A stretch of 64,000 bases of DNA from JACNKV01 sp964645915 (lineage in GTDB: Bacteria; Fidelibacterota; Marinisomatia; Marinisomatales; JACNKV01): contig CAZYDH010000008.1 of assembly GCA_964645915.1 (NCBI GenBank), forward strand, positions 1-64,000, read 5' to 3'. Shown in pieces: positions 8,341-18,147 of the stretch; position 1 is the stretch's first letter, and each line of letters starts with the position of its first letter. The notes under the pieces were generated by a model. That model worked only from the letters and a program-made list of their open reading frames with translations, was not told the origin of the DNA and did not search any database. The position numbers and the translations under genes are program-made.

Positions 8341-9765
8341 ATGCGAAAACTTTTTAGCGGAATTATCATTTTTCTATTTTTATTTAACGGAATATTTGCT
8401 GAAGATGAAATAGCCGTTCCGGAGAATCACCTGGTAACCATTCATGCCGTGGATACACACTTACCTAATTTGCTGGCGATGTTAGCAAAAGAGAGTGGGT
8501 ACAATATTGTTACCGGTCCCAACGTCAATAAAGATGAACGATTGTCTATCCATTTAGAAGATGTGCCGATTGATCAAGCTATTAATTTAGTCGTTCGAGC
8601 TGCCGGATTGAGTTATGAAATCGTCGGAAATTCTATTTTAGTTGCGAAACAGAACAAATTACGTGAGGATGTTGGTGTAGCACCGCATGTGGTTGAATTG
8701 AAATATGCGAATGCTCTGGAAGTCTCACAGATGTTAGTGAATATTACTGAGCAGATTACCATCGATAAAACCGGAAACAAATTGCTGATCACTGCCAGTC
8801 CAAAGAAAGTAGCAGAGATTATAGCCATTGTAGAAAAAGTAGATGTGCCGGCTATTCAAATCATGTTGCAGGCAAGGTTAATTGAAGTTTCTGTCGCTGA
8901 AGAGGAAAAGTTGGGTATCGACTGGGCAAAGCTGGCTCAAGTTTCTACGATCGTTGCTGAAAACGCAAGTCCGGTTGGATTAGCAGAAAACTTAGCCACC
9001 GGTTCACTCATTCCGGGGATGTCCTATACCACAGATGAAAATGGAAATGTTGTTGAATCTTTTATGCCGCAACCGGAAGGTCAAATCCCAAGTGCGATGT
9101 ACTATCAGAGGATCAATCCTGAAAAGAATCAATTAGGATTTAGTCGACAAATGACAGCCTTTGATGTGACACTTGATTTTCTTTTGAAGAACAACAAAGC
9201 AGATGTATTAGCAAATTCACAAGTTGTAACCTTAAACGGACATACAGCTGAGATCTCTATGGTTGATGTTGTTCCATATATCCTTTCAACCGGAGGTGTA
9301 GGCGGACAGGTTCAGGTTCAACGGGAGGAAGTTGGAATTAAATTGCATATACTACCAACGGTAAATACTGATGGATATATCACTACACAGATTATACCGG
9401 AGGTCAGTTCAATTTATGACTTTATCGGTCCGGATAGAAATATCCCTTGGATCAAGAAGAGAATATCTGAAACAACAGTGAGAGTTAAAGATAATGAATC
9501 GATCATTATTGCCGGTTTATTAGGTGCAGATCTGAAATACGTAGAGCACAAATTCCCTCTATTGTGGAGAATACCATTCATCGGTAAGCGTTTCTTTACA
9601 CATACCGTTGAACAGCAAAATAAAACTGATTTAATTATTCAGGTAACACCAAAAATTATTAAAGACAACTACTCCGGAATACAAAAGAGTATGTTGCATG
9701 AAGAAACTGAACAAAATGTCGAGTCTGGACTCGGCAGAGTAGAAACAGAAGAGGAATCAAAATGA
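8341..9765 (+). CDS. pilQ: Type IV pilus secretin PilQ
   Basis: From the ATG at 8341 the product is about 474 residues. It has a Sec signal peptide (MRKLFSGIIIFLFLFNGIFA), an STN/N0-like domain (HAVDTHLPNLLAMLAKESGYNIV), a secretin N domain (VELKYANALEVSQML) and a full secretin barrel region with VQREEVGIKLHILPTV and the conserved VRVKDNESIIIAGLL near the end. It forms the outer-membrane channel for the pilus. The start at 8341 is preferred over 8290 because it begins the signal peptide. The length is shorter than proteobacterial PilQ because AMIN domains are absent. The C terminus overlaps the next gene by 4 bp. Confidence 0.9.
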   Translation: MRKLFSGIIIFLFLFNGIFAEDEIAVPENHLVTIHAVDTHLPNLLAMLAKESGYNIVTGPNVNKDERLSIHLEDVPIDQAINLVVRAAGLSYEIVGNSILVAKQNKLREDVGVAPHVVELKYANALEVSQMLVNITEQITIDKTGNKLLITASPKKVAEIIAIVEKVDVPAIQIMLQARLIEVSVAEEEKLGIDWAKLAQVSTIVAENASPVGLAENLATGSLIPGMSYTTDENGNVVESFMPQPEGQIPSAMYYQRINPEKNQLGFSRQMTAFDVTLDFLLKNNKADVLANSQVVTLNGHTAEISMVDVVPYILSTGGVGGQVQVQREEVGIKLHILPTVNTDGYITTQIIPEVSSIYDFIGPDRNIPWIKKRISETTVRVKDNESIIIAGLLGADLKYVEHKFPLLWRIPFIGKRFFTHTVEQQNKTDLIIQVTPKIIKDNYSGIQKSMLHEETEQNVESGLGRVETEEESK

Positions 9766-12700
9766 TCAATAAAAGATTAGTATACATTGGATTTTTATCC
9801 ATATTATTTTTGAGTCTTTTCTCATTATCATGTGATAAGCGTGAACCAAGTAGCTCTAAAATTGATTATGATATTTCTATCACTCTCGATCAAGAAACAT
9901 GTTATGCAGGATTGAATGATTCCATAATGGTTACTGCATTTCTAAAAGAGAGTAATAATCCAGTAGAAGAAGCTTCAATTGTTTTTTCTTCTATGCCAAC
10001 AGATTCATCTACAGAAACTGGCTATTTTCATCCAATTGGTATAAAAACAAATTCTCAAGGAAAAGCTATAACTTATTTCTTTGATAATGATATCATTGCA
10101 GATCATTCTATTGAAGCAATATATGACGAAACAATTACCCGTGATACCGTAACAGTTATCCCATTATCTTTAAATATTGGATCTCTATCTTTAGTAATCA
10201 ATAACCAGAATCCGTTTATTTTCCCAGATGATTATGATAACACACCTCAGATTATTACTGTAAACGCAATAATAAATGATACATCTGGAGTAGTAATTAG
10301 AGGTGCTACTGTTAATTTCATAAATAATACACCGGAATTAGGTTCTTTAACTGGGATTTCTTCCATAACAAATGAATCAGGCGTTGCAGAAATTAATTTT
10401 ATAATTAATTCTTTAGTTACTGGTGATGCATCTATTACTGCAGTTGTAGGAGACGTTACAACAACTAGTGCAATGGTGATAAGTCAATATACTGGTGAAG
10501 ATTACTTAGAAGTCAAAAATTTAGATACTTGGGTGACATCAGGAGAAATTTTAATCGATAATGTTAATGTTATTGTTTCTGATACTTTAAGTGCAATGGT
10601 CACCAATGCGCTCGGAGGTCCGGTTGGAGATATCCCTGTTGTATTTAATCTAATATCTGATATACCTGGTTATCTAAATCAAACATTAACTTATACTGAT
10701 TCCATTTCAGGTTATTCAGAATCTGTATTCACGCTTGATCCCGGTGCTTTAGAGGGTATTCAAGTTGAAAATGATATTGAAGTAGAAGTAGAGGTGTCTA
10801 TTTTGAATTCAGATGAATTCATTGATACACTTAGTATGATAATTCACGTATCACCAAATTTATTCACACCTGAGTATAATGCAGCATCATTAGAATTTTG
10901 GTCATATTCAGTTACAGGAGAAACAGAATCGCTTGATATAAATAATGATATTATTAGTATCGATGGGGATATTATTGATATCGAAGTTTTAGTTAAAGAT
11001 ATTTACGGAGTTGGTGTATGTAATGTGCCAATACGATTTGAGTTATTTGATGAGAGTGATGGTGTTTTAAATACTGCTTTAGTTTATTCATTGTGTGTTA
11101 ATTCCGATGAGGAAGGAGAACCTCAAAGAGCTGGTTTTGCGGATATTACATATGAAAGTGGAAGTACTAGCACTGATACATTACGTGCATACATTATAGA
11201 TCCGGGAAATAGTAGTATTGTATTATTTGAAGATATTATTACAATTAATAACAATACTATACCTGATCCGGATATTACTCTTGATGATATCGCTTTTATG
11301 AACACATGGTTAAACACAGGTGAAATTCTAGTTGATAATATTAATGTTGCGGTTTCAGNNNNNNNNNNNNNNNNNNNNNNNNNNNNNNNNNNNNNNNNNN
11401 NNNNNNNNNNNNNNNNNNNNNNNNNNNNNNNNNNNNNNNNNNNNNNNNNNNNNNNNNNGAGAAATAAATACGGCGTTATCATATACTACATGTGAGTCGG
11501 CTGCTGATACGTCTAGTGAATCGACGCAAAATGGAACCACTTCAGTTACTTATACAAATATTGAAGGAACAGGTTCTGATGTTCTGCGAGCCTACATTTT
11601 AGATCCGGAAAATAGCAGTAATGTCTTGTTTGAAGATGAGATTACAATTAATAATAATACAACTCCGGGATATACTCTCGAGGATGTTTCTTATATGAAT
11701 ACATGGTTGAGTTCTACAACAATCTCAATGGTTAATACAGACAGCTCTTTTGCTGATACAATTTATGCGGTAGCATTAGATGCAAATGGTGGATCGATTA
11801 TTGGTATTCCATTCGAATTTGGATTAAATGATGCAAGCTTGGGACAATTAACAGTTTCGAATGTTGAATCTGATTCTACAGGAATTGCAAAAAGTATCTT
11901 TACAACCGTTCCCGGGACAACCGATACAACAGTCATTTTTACAGTATCGATACCTGAAAGAGAAGATATATCTGAATCTGAATTGACTTTAACCCTGATT
12001 GATAATGCACCGGTATGCCCGGATTGTGAACCATCATTATCACTAACCGCTGATCCAATGGTTTTACCGGACTCAACTACGGGTGCAACTTCAACCACAA
12101 TTACTGCATTTATGGTTGATTCTCTTGGAATGGCACCGGAACCAAATACGGTGATAGAATTTGAAGCCATGCAAGAAAATGAAGAAGGAGAGTGGGTGAG
12201 CGTTGGTTCAATCACACCGCATTCATTTTTCAATGATGAAGGATATGCCTATGCCGAATTCAGTATGGGTAATTCTGCAGGATTAGCATCGATCATAGGA
12301 ACTTCAAACGGGTTGGTAGATACAACACATATCGTTATGAACTCAACAGATGCCTCCTATATCGAAATCGTACAGCCAATACCCAACGAAATTATGGTCC
12401 AAGGCGGAGGAGGAGTTGAATCAACTTTGATCCGTGCAGAAATTAAAGATGGAAATGGCAATTTGGTCTCTGATCCTTATTTTGTCGATTTTGAAATTAC
12501 ACAACCCAGTCCTCAAGGTGTTCATTTGAATGGTCTTTCAGGAACCACATCTTTAGAAGTAACATCTACAAATGGCGTTGCAACCGTCACCTTAAACGCT
12601 GGTACCCAACCGGGATCTGTAAGAATGAGAGCCTCACTTTCAACGCTTGATGGGGAGTACATATCCATGGCTGAAACAATTCCGGTGACGATCGTTACCG

Positions 12701-13626
12701 GTCCTCCTGCTGCAGGAAGAATTAATTTCAGTTATGTTGAAATTTCCACAATTGGCGGAGGAAATTATTCCGTTCCTGTCTCGGTATCGTTATCAGATCA
12801 GTATTCAAATCCGGTAAGTGATTCTACGAATGTTTATTTCAGACTCCTAGAGTCTGCTGATCCTTATGAAGAAGATAATCCATACTTTATTGGTGATAAA
12901 GTCTGGTGGGGACAGGATACGACCGGAACCGATACACTGGTTTACGAATGTATCGCTGAACCAACCTTTAATATTTTACCAAGCAATTCTGATAATTGGA
13001 AAATAGCTGACCCTCCAGCGACCATTACCGGTGAAGCGAAGACCGGAATGCCATCTCCAAGCGGTGAATCATATCAAGGATTAGCTTGGGCGATGTTAAT
13101 ATATGATTCCAGTATGATGTTTGAACAAATTGTTGTATTTGTACAAACATTCGACAGTGATGGAAATTATTTGATAGTAGACAGTCGAGATAATCATAAT
13201 AATGAAGCAACAGTCTTACCGTATCAACCTGGTGTGATTTCTGTTTCCTCCGATTTACAATTCTATGACTTTAATGGGGACGCAGATGGATTTACTCCGG
13301 ATATCACAATAACCGCTACGATCTCGGACTATTATAATTATCCTATTGATAATGGTAGGTTACAATTGGTAGCTACACAAGCAGAGATTCTTACTGTAGA
13401 CGGTCCTGATGGCGGTGTCAACGGAGAACTATCTATTGGATTATCAAATGCAGACGGTCAAGTCCAATGGACAATAAGATATCATGAATCTGTATGTCCT
13501 ATTCAAACAGTTGATCCTACGACCTATGCTGACTTTATTTCAACGGTAACTGTACAATTATTAGACCCATTACAAACCGGTAGTGACCCGATAGATATAA
13601 CATTAATTAACTCGACGATTGAATAA
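9762..13626 (+). CDS. Large Ig-repeat lipoprotein in the pilus operon (contains assembly gap)
   Basis: Two open segments on either side of the N run belong to one gene: both carry the same Ig-like repeat, and the reading frame shifts only because the gap was set to 100 bases. The product has a lipoprotein signal (FLSLFSLSC) and then a chain of invasin/Big_1-like Ig domains. Recurrent phrases are NTWL.TGEILVDN.NV, TLRAYI.DP.NSS.VLFED.ITINNNT and N.G....SFT-type strands. The C terminus has no anchor beyond the lipid. It lies between pilQ (4-bp overlap) and pilB, an unusual place, so a pilus-associated adhesin or secretin accessory is likely by context. True length is unknown and is at least about 1250 residues. 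Confidence 0.75.
10524..11357 (+). repeat. Tandem Ig-domain repeat units before the gap
   Basis: The nucleotides coding TGEILxDNxNVxVS near 10533-10580 and again near 11310-11357 match almost base for base at a period of 777 bp (259 codons). A third copy of the second half of the unit (NTAL.Y..C through TLRAYI.DP.NSS and NTWL) continues after the gap. The unit probably spans two Ig-like domains. The gap falls inside the third unit, consistent with a repeat-induced assembly break. Confidence 0.75.
11359..11458. other. Assembly gap (100 Ns)
   Basis: Exactly 100 Ns interrupt the Ig-repeat lipoprotein gene. The round number indicates a placeholder of unknown length. If the interrupted repeat has the same 777-bp period as the one before it, the missing stretch would be about 480 bp, which also restores one open reading frame. 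Confidence 0.98.
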
Positions 13627-13646
13627 AAGAGTAGAGGAATCTGCAA

Positions 13647-15368
13647 ATGAAACATTTTAATCCTCAGTTTGAAAAAATTGGTGATATCCTTGTTTATGAA
13701 GGCGTTATTGATGAAGGTCAATTGAATCAAGCTCTTAGTGAACAAAAAACGACAAAAGAGAAAATTGGTCATATTTTGATCAAACAAGGCTCTATTTCAG
13801 AGGATGAGCTTGTAAAAGCTTACTCAATGCAACTTGGATATAAACATATACTGGAAGAGGATTTAAATCAAGCCCCTGAAGACATTGTTGTATTAATTCC
13901 GGAGGATTTTGCAACTGAAAATAAAGTCATCGCTCTTAACAAAACCGATGATACAATATTGGTTGCAATGGAAGATCCGGAAGATCTTGTTGTCTTAGAT
14001 ACGGTTCGGAAGCTAACAAAATTAACTCCCGAAGTTCTAGTAGCGGGACGTACAGCGATTGATCATGTTATCGATAAAATATATGGTAAGATCAAGCAAT
14101 CTGGAGAGGTTGAAAGTGCGATATCAAAGATCAGTATTATTCGGGGAGATGAAGAAGCTGGTGACGAACTGGATCTTGGTTCTGAAGAAGTCTCAGCAGA
14201 AGATGCTCCATTTGTCAAGTTGGTTAACTTGTTCATTATGGAAGCGATTCAAGAGGACTCTACAGATATTCATATCGAACCCGGGAAAACAGAAGTTGCC
14301 ATTCGGATAAGAATTGATGGTGTTTTGGCAAAGATTATGTCTCCACCTATTACATCGCTGAATGGAATCGTGACTAGAATTAAGATTCTATCTAAACTGA
14401 ATATTGCTGAACATCGTCTTCCACAAGATGGTAGAATGAAGATAAGGACCGAAGAACGTGAGATTGATGTTCGTGTTTCAATTCTACCGACTATTTACGG
14501 TGAAAAAGTTGTACTTCGTTTACTTGGAAGTGGAGAGAAAACTTTAACACTTACTACTCTTGGCTTTCCGGAATATAAATTAAAAGTCTTTAAAAAATGG
14601 ATTAATCAACCTTACGGTATGGTATTGATATCCGGTCCTACCGGAAGTGGTAAATCAACCACTTTATATGCATCGTTACAAGAGATTCAAACAGAAGGAA
14701 TTAATATTACTACTGTTGAAGATCCGGTCGAGTATCAAATACCGGGTATTAATCAGGTCCAGATGCATGATGAAATTGGATTGACCTTTGCAAGTTCACT
14801 GAGATCAATTCTTCGTCAGGATCCGGATGTTCTATTGATTGGTGAAATCCGTGACAGTGAAACAGCGGATATTGCTGTTAAATTCTCATTAACCGGTCAT
14901 TTGGTTTTCAGTACGGTTCACGCGAATGATGCACCCTCTACCATAACTCGATTATTGGATATTGGAATCCCACCATTTCTATTAGGTTCAAGTTTGAACT
15001 TAGTTATGGCACAAAGACTTGTTAGAACGATTTGTTCAAATTGTCGAGAAGAGTACACTCCGTCAGAATATGAATTAGATCGGATTCGCATTCCGCTTGA
15101 TAAACTTGAGACCATTACATTCTACCATGGCAAAGGTTGTAGTAAATGCCGATATACAGGATATAAGGGAAGAACGGCTATCCATGAAATATTGGAAATG
15201 AAGAAACCCATTCGGAATTTAGTTTTTGATAATGCAAATGAGGATACCATTCGAAATATGGCTATGGAATTGGGAATGACTCCTCTTCGTGAAGCAGGAA
15301 TTGATAAAATAGCAAATGGTGTAACAACCATTCATGAAGTTTTACGTTCGACGGTTGAGGAACTATAA
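13647..15368 (+). CDS. pilB: Type IV pilus extension ATPase PilB
   Basis: The 573-residue product has an N-terminal MshEN/GspE-N domain (two similar stretches, KIGDILVYEGVIDEGQLNQAL and KIGHILIKQGSISEDELVKAY), a second N-terminal domain, and a AAA secretion ATPase with Walker A GPTGSGKST at about residues 330-338, VEDPVEYQIPG, Walker B VLLIGEIRDSETA and the His box. A zinc-binding cysteine tetrad is seen as CSNC near 463 and CSKC near 500. MshEN domains can bind cyclic di-GMP in some members. It powers pilus polymerisation at the inner membrane. It follows the Ig lipoprotein by 20 bp and overlaps pilC by one base. Confidence 0.93.
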   Translation: MKHFNPQFEKIGDILVYEGVIDEGQLNQALSEQKTTKEKIGHILIKQGSISEDELVKAYSMQLGYKHILEEDLNQAPEDIVVLIPEDFATENKVIALNKTDDTILVAMEDPEDLVVLDTVRKLTKLTPEVLVAGRTAIDHVIDKIYGKIKQSGEVESAISKISIIRGDEEAGDELDLGSEEVSAEDAPFVKLVNLFIMEAIQEDSTDIHIEPGKTEVAIRIRIDGVLAKIMSPPITSLNGIVTRIKILSKLNIAEHRLPQDGRMKIRTEEREIDVRVSILPTIYGEKVVLRLLGSGEKTLTLTTLGFPEYKLKVFKKWINQPYGMVLISGPTGSGKSTTLYASLQEIQTEGINITTVEDPVEYQIPGINQVQMHDEIGLTFASSLRSILRQDPDVLLIGEIRDSETADIAVKFSLTGHLVFSTVHANDAPSTITRLLDIGIPPFLLGSSLNLVMAQRLVRTICSNCREEYTPSEYELDRIRIPLDKLETITFYHGKGCSKCRYTGYKGRTAIHEILEMKKPIRNLVFDNANEDTIRNMAMELGMTPLREAGIDKIANGVTTIHEVLRSTVEEL

Positions 15369-16606
15369 TGTCTGAGTTTTCATATATCGTTCGGACAGAG
15401 GGTGGTGTTCGTAAAGAAGGTCAACTCGAAGCGGAAAATTATAATGAAGCAATGGATATGCTTCTTGCAGATAAATATATCGTTGTAAAATTATCAGAGC
15501 GGGATACATCCTTTGACTTTTTAGGACCTTTTATTGACCGGTTTAATCTTGCGATAGAGAAACTAAAAAATAGAATATCATTAGGAACTCTTGTATTTTT
15601 TACGCGTCAATTATCAACGATGTTTTCTGCAGGATTAACAATTGAACGTGCTTTTTATTTTTTATCAAAGGAAGAAAAACACAAAAAGTTTAAAGCTGTA
15701 ATAGAAGATATTGAACGTAATATCCGGCGTGGTCTTTTACTTTCAGACGCACTTGAAAGGCACCCGGGCGTTTTTTCAAATTTATACATCTCTTTGGTAA
15801 GAGCGGGGGAGGTTAGTGGTAAACTGGCTCAAATATTAGAGGAACTAGCCTTATATTTAGAGACGGTTGAAGACACGCAAAGAAAAGTTAAATCTGCGAT
15901 GTATTACCCTGTGTTCATTATCGTATTTTTGTTTGTAATGTTAATAAGCACATTTACATTTATCATTCCACAATTCTCTTCTGTGTATGACACATTAGGA
16001 TCAGATTTACCGGCGTATACGGTGTTAATGGTAGATTTGGGTGAGTGGTTTCAAAAGAACATTTTAGGTGTTATTGGTATTACCATTATTTCGTTGATGG
16101 CAATTTGGTTTGTAACCCTCACTGACCGTGGACGATTAGTAAAAGATAAGTTGTTTTTGCGAACTCCAATTTTTGGAACACTTATCAAACAAAACGTTTT
16201 AAGTAAGTTCTCTAAGACATTTGGTATCTTGCTTAATGCAGGTGTTTCCGTAATAGAATCATTTGGTTTGCTTCAAAAAGTTGTTGATAATCGAGTTTAT
16301 GAGTTAGCCATCATAAAAGCTTCAAAGGATATCGAAGAAGGGTCAGGAATATCAGTCGCTTTAAAAGAAACTGGTGCTTTTCCACCCATTATGATACAGT
16401 TACTGACTACAGGTGAGGAAACAGGAGAGATTGATAACTTATCTATAAAAGCTTCAGAATTTTATTCAAAACAGGTCAACGCGATCGTTGAAAGATTAAC
16501 ATCTATTATTGAACCCGCTTTGATTGTGTTTGTTGGTATTGTAATTGGTATTATTGTTGTTGTTACCTATTTGCCGATATTCCATTTTGGTACCGCATTG
16601 CAATAA
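15368..16606 (+). CDS. pilC: Type IV pilus inner-membrane platform PilC
   Basis: The 412-residue GspF/PilC family protein has two repeated cytoplasmic four-helix domains (FFTRQLSTMFSAGLTIERAF and FSKTFGILLNAGVSVIESF). Membrane helices lie at about 180-205 (YPVFIIVFLFVMLISTFTFI), about 230-250 and at the C terminus (IVFVGIVIGIIVVVTYLPIF). It is the rotor through which PilB and PilT add or remove pilin. It closes the pilus locus: a 20-base perfect inverted repeat follows within 50 bp. No prepilin peptidase gene is found in the window, so PilD must lie elsewhere. Confidence 0.92.
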   Translation: MSEFSYIVRTEGGVRKEGQLEAENYNEAMDMLLADKYIVVKLSERDTSFDFLGPFIDRFNLAIEKLKNRISLGTLVFFTRQLSTMFSAGLTIERAFYFLSKEEKHKKFKAVIEDIERNIRRGLLLSDALERHPGVFSNLYISLVRAGEVSGKLAQILEELALYLETVEDTQRKVKSAMYYPVFIIVFLFVMLISTFTFIIPQFSSVYDTLGSDLPAYTVLMVDLGEWFQKNILGVIGITIISLMAIWFVTLTDRGRLVKDKLFLRTPIFGTLIKQNVLSKFSKTFGILLNAGVSVIESFGLLQKVVDNRVYELAIIKASKDIEEGSGISVALKETGAFPPIMIQLLTTGEETGEIDNLSIKASEFYSKQVNAIVERLTSIIEPALIVFVGIVIGIIVVVTYLPIFHFGTALQ

Positions 16607-16638
16607 TCAAAACTGAATCATATTTCATTTAAATCTTC

Positions 16639-16669
16639 ATTAAAGATTAATCTTTAATCTTATTCTTTT
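16639..16669 (+). terminator. Probable terminator after pilC
   Basis: A perfect 20-base palindrome ATTAAAGATTAATCTTTAAT at 16639-16658 is followed by a T-rich run (CTTATTCTTTT). It lies about 30 bp after the pilC stop and before the trxA promoter region. The stem is AT-only in large part, so it is weak as an intrinsic terminator, but it is well placed. Confidence 0.5.
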
Positions 16670-16758
16670 GTAACTCTATAAAAGAAATACCATCTAAATA
16701 TTACTAAATACAAAATATTTGGTGATGTTCATTAACAGATGCAGAAATAATTGTAATA

Positions 16759-16787
16759 ATATGTTTATGATATTGGTATAAACATAT
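16759..16787. promoter_or_regulatory. Perfect inverted repeat upstream of trxA
   Basis: ATATGTTTAT and its exact reverse complement ATAAACATAT are separated by 9 bases (16769-16777). The centre lies about 60 bp before the trxA ATG. Size and position suit a dimeric regulator binding site overlapping a promoter, possibly a redox-responsive one given the trxA-trxB genes. In such AT-rich DNA a chance dyad is possible, though 10 perfect base pairs at this place make that less likely. Confidence 0.4.
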
Positions 16788-16834
16788 AAATTCAAATTCA
16801 CATTTTTATCTGATTATTTTAAAAAGGAGTTAGT

Positions 16835-17161
16835 ATGACAGAAAATGTGTTTGAGTTTACGGATGCAAACTTTACAGAAGAAGTACTACAATCTGAGTTG
16901 CCGGTCTTAGTCGATTTTTGGGCAGAATGGTGCGGTCCCTGTAAAATGTTAGCTCCAACGATTGACATTGTTGCCGATGAATATAAAGATCAAGTTAAAG
17001 TAGGCAAAGTCAATGTTGATCTTAATCAGCAATTAGCGATGCAATTTGGAATTAGAAGTATTCCAAGTCTGTTAATATTCAATAAAGGTGCAGTTGCGCA
17101 ACAGCTTGTTGGTGCTGTATCTAAAGAAAGTATCACCAAATTATTGGACGAAACTTTATAA
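16835..17161 (+). CDS. trxA: Thioredoxin
   Basis: The 108-residue protein is a textbook thioredoxin. DFWAEWCGPCKM carries the catalytic pair Cys33 and Cys36, the buried Asp lies in VDFWA, and the cis-proline is in IRSIPSLLIF. It is cytosolic and reduces protein disulfides using electrons from the reductase encoded 18 bp downstream. AAAAAGGAG lies 6 bases before the ATG, one of the stronger ribosome binding sites in the window. It is the first gene after a likely terminator, with an inverted repeat in its promoter region. Confidence 0.96.
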   Translation: MTENVFEFTDANFTEEVLQSELPVLVDFWAEWCGPCKMLAPTIDIVADEYKDQVKVGKVNVDLNQQLAMQFGIRSIPSLLIFNKGAVAQQLVGAVSKESITKLLDETL

Positions 17162-17179
17162 AAGAGAGAATATTTAACA

Positions 17180-18106
17180 ATGAATCGGAAAGTAATTATT
17201 ATTGGTTCCGGACCTGCCGGACTAACCGCAGCGATATATACAGCCAGAGCAAATTTGAACCCCTTGGTTTTTGAGGGAAATCAACCTGGCGGACAATTGA
17301 CCATTACAACAGATGTTGAAAATTACCCGGGATTTCCTGAGGGAGTTAATGGTCCTGAAATGATGGATTTATTTCGTAAACAAGCTCAACGATTTGGAGC
17401 GGATACTCAATTCAAACATGTAACTAAAGTTGACTTTAGTGAACGTCCTTTCAAAGTTTGGGTTGGAGAAGAACTCTATACAAGTGATGCAGTGATCATT
17501 TCGACGGGAGCATCAGCAAAAATGCTGGGGTTAGATTCTGAAAAAGAACTTATGGGGTACGGTGTTTCTGCCTGTGCAACATGTGACGGGTTCTTTTATA
17601 AAGATAAAAAAGTATTGATGGTAGGTGGGGGTGATTCTGCAATGGAAGAAGCAATGTTTTTAGCCAAATTTGCTTCTGAAGTATGGGTCGTTCATCGGAG
17701 AGATGAACTTCGTGCTTCAAAGATTATGCAGGAACGAGTTATAAATCACCCGAAAATCCATTTCCATTGGAATTCTGTTATTAAAGAAATAATAGGAGAA
17801 AAACCTGCCGGTGTTACAGGAGTGATTATAGAAGACACTCAATCCGGAGAAACAAGAGAAGAATCTTGCGATGGAATATTTATGGCCATTGGTCATACTC
17901 CAAATACAACATTATTTAATGGAACTTTAGAAGCCGATTCTAACGGATATATCAAAACTAAGGATCAAAGTACTGCTACAAATATTCCTGGAATATTTGC
18001 CTGTGGTGATGTGATGGATCCGACTTATCGTCAAGCCATTACTGCCGCTGGATCTGGATGTAAAGCAGCCATTGATGTTGAGAGATATCTAGAAATATCC
18101 GAATAA
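17180..18106 (+). CDS. trxB: Thioredoxin reductase
   Basis: The 308-residue flavoprotein has the expected size for the low-molecular-weight bacterial enzyme. An FAD-binding GSGPAG lies at residues 9-14, the redox pair is CATC at about 132-135, the NADPH-binding GGGDSAMEEA is followed by a VHRRDELRAS segment, and a C-terminal FAD motif IFACGDVMD is present. HRR supports NADPH preference. It forms an operon with trxA 18 bp upstream. Confidence 0.96.
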   Translation: MNRKVIIIGSGPAGLTAAIYTARANLNPLVFEGNQPGGQLTITTDVENYPGFPEGVNGPEMMDLFRKQAQRFGADTQFKHVTKVDFSERPFKVWVGEELYTSDAVIISTGASAKMLGLDSEKELMGYGVSACATCDGFFYKDKKVLMVGGGDSAMEEAMFLAKFASEVWVVHRRDELRASKIMQERVINHPKIHFHWNSVIKEIIGEKPAGVTGVIIEDTQSGETREESCDGIFMAIGHTPNTTLFNGTLEADSNGYIKTKDQSTATNIPGIFACGDVMDPTYRQAITAAGSGCKAAIDVERYLEISE

Positions 18107-18147
18107 AATTATTTTCCGGTTCGTTTATTTACTAAAAGGAGTAAAAA

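Noticed and set aside
11332..11460. A separate gene starting at 11332 after the Ig lipoprotein
   Set aside because: Its start lies before the N run in another frame and only appears because the gap length is arbitrary. The repeats show one gene across the gap.
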